From Acanthochlamys bracteata (lineage: Eukaryota > Streptophyta > Magnoliopsida > Pandanales > Velloziaceae): a stretch of 64,000 bases of DNA. A model generated the notes under the pieces. It saw only the letters and a list, made by a program, of their open reading frames with translations, searched no databases and was not told where the DNA came from. Positions 56,980-64,000 of this stretch are shown here, piece by piece. The stretch's first letter is position 1, and every line of letters begins with the position of its first letter. The translations under genes were made by a program, and so were the position numbers. The stretch spans positions 2,296,501 through 2,360,500 of the forward strand of contig CM034132.1 in the NCBI GenBank assembly GCA_019914995.1. Reading direction: 5' to 3'.

Positions 56980-59900
56980 CTAGCCAACATAGGGCGGGTC
57001 AGTAAAAGCCCAATCAAAAACCTGCTCATACTGAGCAGCTGCTGTGTCCCACGAGAAATCTTTCGCCATACCACGTTTCATTATCCCTTCCCAAGAGGGC
57101 TTATATTCCCTGTATGTCTGAATAGCAAGCCTCAATGCCTTTAAAATCACAAAAAGCCATAAGTTAGCACCCTTCCAAGTTAGTCCATACTGACAATACG
57201 AGAATAAAATGCTCATAAGAGCACATGATTGGGATGCAAATTCCACAAGGAATGATATTACAATACAACACTGGCAAGAAAGAAAGTAAAAGGTCAAACA
57301 TCAAAGTTTGTGCTCAATCATAGAACAACACACCATTCTAAACAGCATCAATTTGATGATTGTCATTTCAAAAATATGAAGAAAGGAAAATCAATGTAGA
57401 TGAATTCAAGCAAATGCAACCATAGTCCATCATAGCAAGTCACATGGACAAATTGTCATACAGGATGGCTTCATTCTTAAAATGCAACTATCATGAATTC
57501 TTTTAAATTTCTTTTCCACATAATACTTTTCATTCTTAAACTGCATTCAAAATGGCTTTTTGCATGTTTCAATATGGTATCGATTACTTGAAGTTGTGGA
57601 AGCCTATTTTAAACTTTAAGTAGCATTAGTCTCGCTTTTAAACCCATAAAAGCTGCACAAAAAGATAAAGTTTAACATCAAACCTCAGATCTAAAGAACA
57701 TTCGATAACTTTACTATGTAAAAGATATAATCTTACCCCCAGCATGCACTCCCTTGATAATGGCGAGAAGGTCCAACTAACACAAAACAAAGTAAGAAAA
57801 ACCAATCAGTACAAGAATAGCGAACAATGAACAGTGATTTCTCAGTTCCAGTATGCCCTCTTGGAAAGACTTTAAACTTGTTTAGTAAAAAATTTACAAC
57901 CATGACATGCATCCAAGTGCAATACAGAAGAACTCCTATTGTAAACAAACCAGGACTTGAGAGCTTAGGAATTCTAGGTAGTATAAACACGCACCCTGTT
58001 CCACATCCGCTGCCTTCGTTGGCAAAGGGATCAAAATTTTCAACTGTATCCTGCATGAAAAGGAAAAACACTGAATGCTGGTTCTCATTATAACAAATTC
58101 CAAAACGCCAATGGTGTCATCTTACTCTGAGGCCACCAGTGGCATGCACAACTGGAACAGTGCCATATCTCATTGCATATATTTGATTTAAACCACAAGG
58201 TTCAAACCTTGAAGGCATCAACAATATGTCTGACCTGTTGATTCAAAAAGGAAATAAGCCAGTAAAGAACTGCTTAAATTTCACACTGAAACCCAGATTC
58301 TAGCTTACCCAGCTGTTATCCTGTGAGAAACAGGAACATTGAATCCCACCCAGCCTCGAAACTTCTCTTTATATGTAGATTCTGCAGATCTCATCCATTG
58401 TTCAAGGCGTGAGTCTCCAGATCCAAGTATGATCTGTTGCGGAAGGACATAACTTGAATTATAGAAACAATCTTTTGTAACAACTAACAAACTTTAGTAT
58501 TGTGAAAGCAATGTAACTAGTGCTTATCTCTTTTGACCAAGCACTATTCAGTAAATGTTTGACAATAAACGATGTGATTCTTATGTGTAATATGTATGAA
58601 CAATGTGATTGCTGATGGATAATATGTCTCAATAGGCTTGCAAGAAGCTTCATGCTCTAGAGAAGCAATGGCAAATGCCAGTTTAAGAAATTTACCAAAG
58701 ACCAGATAATAGAAGCACATAGAAGATGAGCACAAATTCTACTGAAAAGCCAGCAAATTAACCAAGCATACCATAAGATGATTATGCCTGAGCAAAAATA
58801 AAATTATATATCCCAGAGCCTACAACGTCCACTGGTAGGACATGCCTATATTATCATCAGAGAGATGGAATGGAAAACATTAAAATGTAAACAAAATATC
58901 GATTTACTATGAACATCTTATAATTTTCGAGAGTATATGTCTATCGTATTAGTGTATAGAATTGCTCCTACTCGATTTTACAAAAATGAGCGAAACAAAA
59001 CTGCATTTCAGATCTGATCTCTCTAACATTTGGAATAATAACAAAATGAAGCATCAGTTGGGGCTCTAAGGAGCCCAAGACAGTTGTTGGCACTAGAACT
59101 CATCATTATCTCAGGTACCAGAATAAGAAACCTAAAATCACAAGATATAGAAAGAAGCGCTAGCAGCGGACAACCCCAGTTATGATTGGTTGTCATTAGT
59201 CATTATTGAAACAGGTTCCACATCATTGTTGGACATATAATGATTCCACAAATCGAAGTTTGACTTACAAGTTGCACATCATCTTGCAAAATCTCTGGCA
59301 AGGCAGACATGATAATATCAGTGCCCTTCTGATAGTCTAGTCTTCCAATGAATGCAATCTGTGAAGATCAAACAAAAAACAAAAGGAAATATCAGAGACA
59401 GAGCAGGGGCACATCCAGATGTAAAAGAATACTGACCAGCGGACATTCAGGCCTGACAGCTAGACCTAGCTCCTTCTGCAGTGCAGCTTTACATTTTAAC
59501 TACACAGAGCATTACTGACATGAGAATAGAGGATCTAAATATTATTTAAGAAAATCCAATTTGAAATTTGGTAAAGATGTGAATTCATGTGGATTACAGG
59601 TTTCGCTCAGTTGGCTCACCTTTCCAGACAGATCATCACCAGAATAGTGGAATGGAATGTGTTTGTCTGAAGAAGGATCCCATTCATCCACATCAATACC
59701 ATTCACAATTCCTGGTAATACGATGCAGCATATTGCATTTAGGCACTGCTGGGAGTAATTTATTGCCAAAAGTAGATTAAGTACAGAAATTGAAATATAC
59801 CATTCAAGACACTTTTGCGACTATATAAGAGGTCATTTAAACCGTGGCCACCTTCACTAGTTGTTATTTCCCAGGAGTATCCCTGCAAACAAAAAATTTG

Positions 59901-62845
59901 TTAAAATGGATAAGAATTTTCCTTGTTTCTTCGGGTCGGTTTAATTCAGGGAGTAAACAGCAATGCCAATACCTTACTAACTGTCAGTATACGGTCAGCA
60001 GTCACAATTGCACTCTTCAGGATGTTTACAGCCTCACCAGTGTCAAGGGCATGTGTCCTAGCCCAAGTGGGAAAAATCCATCCGAGAGCTCCATACCATT
60101 CAGATGGCAATCCCAGGTTGCTAAAAGTTATTGCAGGCTCCACACCCTTTCAAAATTTTAACACAACAAATGAAAAGGTGGAGACCAAAATCAGGACCAT
60201 ATGCAGCAGCTCCATCAATATGAGCCTTTTATTATACCAAAAGGGCAAGCATAAATTACCTGATGAGCTAAGTTATGAATGACAAGAATACTCCGTCCTC
60301 TTTGGTAAACACCATGTGGTCGATACTTTGCAGCCAATAAGCTGTACGTATTAATCCATGTGTTAGTCAATGAAATGACCTTTGTCTCTTCTGGAAGTTT
60401 GATGTCATGAAAAGCCAAAGAAAGAAGAGAGGAACAAAAGAAAAAAAAGCCAATGACAATCAACTGCCTAAGAAAGATACAAAGCTCAGAAGTAGTTTTG
60501 CTTGTTAGAATTTCTTGCATGTTTTAGTCAAAAATCACATGCACTGTTTCGCATATGCAGCAAAATTTTCCTAAGATACAACAGACTAGAAATATACATC
60601 GCCCAGAAGTATTTGTTTCTTGTTAGTCACAAATCACATGCGCTTTTTAATATGTCACCAAAAGTTTTCCAAAGATACAAAAGCCTAAGAAAGATACATA
60701 GCTCCAAAGTATTTTTCTTGAAAATTTTTGCACGTGTTAGTCATAAATCACATGCACTATTTCATGTATGCACCAAAATCTATCCAAAGCCAAAAGGGAG
60801 AAAGTCAGAAGCAAATATTTTTCAGTATAGATTAGAACAGAATCTAACTGGAAATTACATGCATATAACCAGAGTCACATACACTGGCACAAGACTTGCA
60901 TGCCAATCGTTCACAAGGAACAAGCAATTTTCTCCATATGTATAACCTCCGAGGGGAAGTAGTAACGGAGCCTCACATGCAGCAAAAGAAAGCAATGTGA
61001 ACCTAAACTGCAAAATCAGAAGTTAATTTAGCAATATAGAAGAGGCTGATTGTAAGTAAATAGCAACAGCATACAGAGTCTCCTAATGACCTGATTGTCA
61101 CCAAAAGCACCTTTCTCATCACCATAGGGATTTCCAGGTCTGTGATAAGAAGGATGATCAACAAATACCTATTAACAAAGATGATTACGAAAAATCAAAA
61201 CAAAATAAAATTGTAAGGAAAATATCTTACTCACTTTAAACATAGAAATATTTTACAATCATAACAAGTTCAAATAAGTACTGCCATAAACCTTAAGACT
61301 AAGCACCAGCTCTTTTTGCAAATCATACTTCAAAAACATAATAATCCTTTGATTCAAATAAAGTTTTGAGCGGAGTTGCAAATATACATATCTGTACTTC
61401 ATAACTAGTGCTACATCTAGACAGCAATTAGTCAATTCCTCCAAAAACAACAGCATCAACGCATTGTATTTGTTAAAGATAAATTGTTTTGCATATTTAG
61501 TCAACAATTTTTCCAATATAGGGCTCTGTTCACTACCAGTAAAAGTTTCCTTTCTTTATTTTAAGAAAAAAATGACTAGTAAACTTAAACCAAGAAAAGT
61601 ACTTCATTTCCAAAATTTTGGCATTCAATCAGCATAAATGAATAAAGGATTATATAGGAAGCAACTCAGAAAATTTGCAAGGGAACTACTTTGAAAATAA
61701 GACTATTACAACGAGTGAACATCACGACAATGGTATCGGAAATAAAAGAAAACAGGAGAAAAAGAAAAAATTATAACGGAAATGTAGTACAAGGAAAAAA
61801 CACTTAGAATACTACTAATTACAACAGTAAGGAGTACCAGAGACTAAAAGATGTCAATTGGAGAATATTGCGCATGTAAATGATTACTAGATAGATAGTA
61901 CTGAATGAGTCAGTAAATTACCCAGTCAACACCTGCTCGGTACTCATGGAAATATGCTACTTCATGCTCCCCTCCAAAGCATGGTATCTTTATCCGTGTT
62001 CCAAGGTCAACAGCTTTTGCGTAGTTTTTATCTGAAACTCCATTTAGGTATCGTGGAGATATTACCATCACACGATGACCTCTGCGTGCAAAGGCAATAG
62101 GCAAGGACCCACAGACATCTCCTAATCCACCAGTCTTTGAATATGGAGTAGCTTCAGCAGTGACAAAGACAATACTAAGCTTAACTTTGGCCCCTGATTC
62201 TGTTCCTTCAGGTATCTGCTCAATGGCTTCGTCACTTCCATTAGTAGCAACAATGCTAGTAGCTATAGATTCCGAGCTACCTGCTTGCCCAAATTCATTC
62301 ATAATCTTAATAAGCAATGCGGACATTTGGACCATAAAAAATTTAACTACAGAAGCAAAAACCAGACAAAGAACTACTACTATATAAGTTATCTGTACTA
62401 TGTTAAAAATTAAGTGACTAACTAACTCGAACGACCATTATAAGTGTTTAACCATGAACAAAATGGGAACTGCTATCTGTTATCTATCCTATGTACTATG
62501 CTTGATCCAATTCCCAAAAGATTCTATCAACTACCATACAGCGATTCCTAAAGCACAATCACCACTCTAAAACAAAAATTTTCCAACCAGAATCGAATCT
62601 CATCTGAGAGAATGCAGCATACCACTGAAGGTTCTATCTTCCAAAACTTTATTCACCTCCTCCGCAGCTGCTCTGATCTTCAATTGCTTGCCGTTTTTGC
62701 TTCTCCCAACACTAATAACGAGCGACCGCAGCCTTCGATCATTCCAGAAGTTAAACACCGGTACCGCATCTGACCGTGAAGAAATAGCGTTCTTCCAGCG
62801 GCCGGCAAGCGGAGCGCACACCATGCGACCGGCGGCGGTCTTCAT
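56980..62845 (-). CDS. SS1: Starch synthase I, plastidial (GT5)
   Basis: Fifteen coding exons on the minus strand, from 62845-62623 and 62346-61922 through 61168-61091, 61007-60883, 60341-60260, 60146-59973, 59882-59801, 59711-59620, 59499-59437, 59358-59269, 58433-58309, 58234-58126, 58050-57995, 57776-57737 to 57138-56980. They give 640 aa, normal for SSI, with all phases in step. The N-terminal ~75 residues are basic and Ser/Arg-rich, fitting a plastid transit peptide. The GT5 starch-synthase domain starts with the ADP-glucose site KTGGL (145-149); [45 protein letters not shown] and ATGGL (551-555) follow; it ends [19 protein letters not shown] adds glucose from ADP-glucose to short outer chains of amylopectin. 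A few residues differ from common SSI: VSK for VSQ, AGSD for AGCD, HATGG for H(G/S)TGG. Confidence 0.95.
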
Positions 62846-63378
62846 TAGTAACGATCGGTGAGATTACTAAAGAGAGAAAAGAGCAGAAAGTGAAACCTGT
62901 TGGTTCTTAGAGTGATTAAAATATCTTTTTTATAAATAAATAAACGAAGATTAGAATCTGATAATAAGAGATTAAATGACGTGGAGTGATTATATTACGT
63001 GTCAAGCTGAAATCAGTTATCCGGGATTTGCTCAAAGTACAGGCATTATCGCGCTGGCACGTGAATGGACGAAGGACATATGTACGTCAACTGAATTGCG
63101 AAGTTCAAGATAGATTCACGTGAACTTTGAAGTGTTTTTTACAGAATCATTGTTGTTAAATCATTGCTTGAAATAAGTGATCCAATTTTCCGAGAACTAT
63201 TATTACGGAACGAACTCGTTTATTAGACCGTTCCAACTAAATTTTACCAAAAGTTAACTATATACATATGACTACAGATTTGCAAAATATAAGAGCTTAC
63301 AAAACCAAAAACCACTATACATATTTAAGAATTATAAATCTCACAAACAATGTAAGGTCACGTATTTGCTATTATTAA
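62846..63378 (-). promoter_or_regulatory. Starch synthase I promoter
   Basis: Upstream of the minus-strand SS1 gene and downstream of the minus-strand glutaredoxin-like gene. It carries TGACGTGG (62978-62985) and two palindromic G-boxes CACGTG at 63058-63063 and 63117-63122, typical bZIP/bHLH sites. No other gene is seen. Confidence 0.5.
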
Positions 63379-64000
63379 TTAATGACAACCGGGGCAGAGC
63401 ACAAGCCCGTTCTCATTGCACTCGCCGCAACGGACAACCGTCTTCCGGTCATCTCCCAACACCTTGCAACTCCCATTGCACACAAGACATGGCACAAACC
63501 TTGCGCCACCACAAACTTCACAAGCTCTCCTTCCTCCATCTCCTCCAGCGCCTCCCCGTTTTGATACCCACCGGAACATCTCCCGCAACCGACCCATATC
63601 ACCGAGCTCCTCAACTTCCTCAATACCGCCTACATATTTTCCAGCAACAAAAAGCCTCGGTAGTGCTGCGCCTTCTCCGATCAACTCCTTCACCTCTTTC
63701 AAGTACTCTGCGTGCAGTGACACGTCACGCTCATCGACCTCGATGCCAGCATCGACTGTGTGTTGTTCAACAATTTGCCGAGCTTGTTCACAGGCCTCGA
63801 AGGTTCGCCGCACTCCTCGCAGAGTAGTAGTGTACAGAACGACCCCGTGGGCGTTCCCTGGCGGGAGTTTATCTTGTAGCCCCTCGAACGGGTCTCTTCT
63901 TTTCCACTTGGGAGCTTCGGCGCCGCCTTTCTGTTGCCTTTCCCGCTCTTGTCGGTCACGCACGATGAAACTGTTGTCCTTCACTGGACGGTAGGCTTCG
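63379..64000 (-). CDS. Glutaredoxin-like protein with C-terminal Cys-rich zinc domain (partial)
   Basis: The frame is open to the right window edge, so the start lies outside; about 206 residues are visible and TAA is at 63381-63379. The thioredoxin-fold part reads VVLYTTTLRGVRRTFEACEQ, DERDVSLHAEYLKEVKELIG, the cis-Pro loop LPRLFVAGKYVGG and the helix EEVEELGDMGRLREMF. The CPYC-type active site of classical glutaredoxins is replaced by TLRGVR, as is usual in the At5g39865-like family. The C-terminus has four CxxC pairs (CEVC, CLVC, CGEC, CPGC) in a DnaJ-like zinc-binding pattern. A codon that could serve as an alternative GTG start at 63984 is not a start: the frame continues upstream (EAYRPV). 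The biochemical role of this plant family is unknown; redox catalysis is doubtful without the CxxC. Confidence 0.88.
   Translation of the reverse strand, partial: EAYRPVKDNSFIVRDRQERERQQKGGAEAPKWKRRDPFEGLQDKLPPGNAHGVVLYTTTLRGVRRTFEACEQARQIVEQHTVDAGIEVDERDVSLHAEYLKEVKELIGEGAALPRLFVAGKYVGGIEEVEELGDMGRLREMFRWVSKRGGAGGDGGRRACEVCGGARFVPCLVCNGSCKVLGDDRKTVVRCGECNENGLVLCPGCH

Noticed and set aside
63366-63994. Plus-strand ORFs of 150-190 codons at the right edge.
   Set aside because: Antisense to the glutaredoxin-like gene, with Pro/Ser-rich content typical of shadow frames in G/C-rich exons.

Overview
The window is nuclear DNA of a flowering plant, almost certainly a eudicot. The spliced genes use GT-AG introns, the intergenic DNA is very AT-rich, and the proteins (starch synthase I, UBC13-type E2, 14-3-3, HIPP, P-class PPR, DCD/NRP, PAM2-RRM protein) are plant-specific or have plant-type structure. 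The species cannot be named from the sequence.

Layout, left to right. 0-7 kb: a long-inverted-repeat element, a heavy-metal-associated isoprenylated protein gene (HIPP), a Tourist-like MITE, an uninterrupted Gag-like open reading frame, then a composite repeat block with an 80-90 bp tandem array and a purine-rich minisatellite. 7-12 kb: a decayed gene for a DUF676-type serine esterase that still has its TATA box. 12.4-26.3 kb: a hAT-like insertion, then intact genes for an epsilon-type 14-3-3 protein (+), a UBC13-type ubiquitin-conjugating enzyme (+) and a PAM2/two-RRM RNA-binding protein of the CID family (-), with LINE remnants between the first two. 27-34 kb: a gene-poor stretch with one orphan exon-like ORF and a histone H3.3 copy cut off after its first coding exon. 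34.6-36.3 kb: a single-exon PPR gene (-). 36.3-47.5 kb: a repeat-rich block with a frameshifted last exon of a plastid-protein-like gene, a Ty1/copia fossil with one LTR, a compact LTR element with Gag and protease but no reverse transcriptase (TR-GAG type), and several MITE-like pieces. 47.7-64 kb: a coiled-coil protein of unknown function (+), dihydroneopterin aldolase (-), an N-rich DCD protein (+), starch synthase I in 15 coding exons (-), and the 3' part of a glutaredoxin-like protein (-) running off the right edge.

The genes form no operon or cluster. They are independent housekeeping, signalling and metabolic genes: folate synthesis, starch synthesis, K63-ubiquitination, poly(A)-binding-protein interaction, ER/osmotic-stress cell death, organelle RNA processing and phosphoprotein binding. 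I found no CRISPR array, rRNA gene or convincing tRNA gene, and no clear undescribed multi-gene system. The best candidates for a second look are the free-standing Gag-like gene at 3.4-4.5 kb, the TR-GAG element at 40.8-43.7 kb, and the truncated histone H3.3 whose tail is altered at three conserved positions.

All splice sites were placed by eye from GT-AG borders, reading-frame continuity and remembered family sequences. No alignment or search was run.
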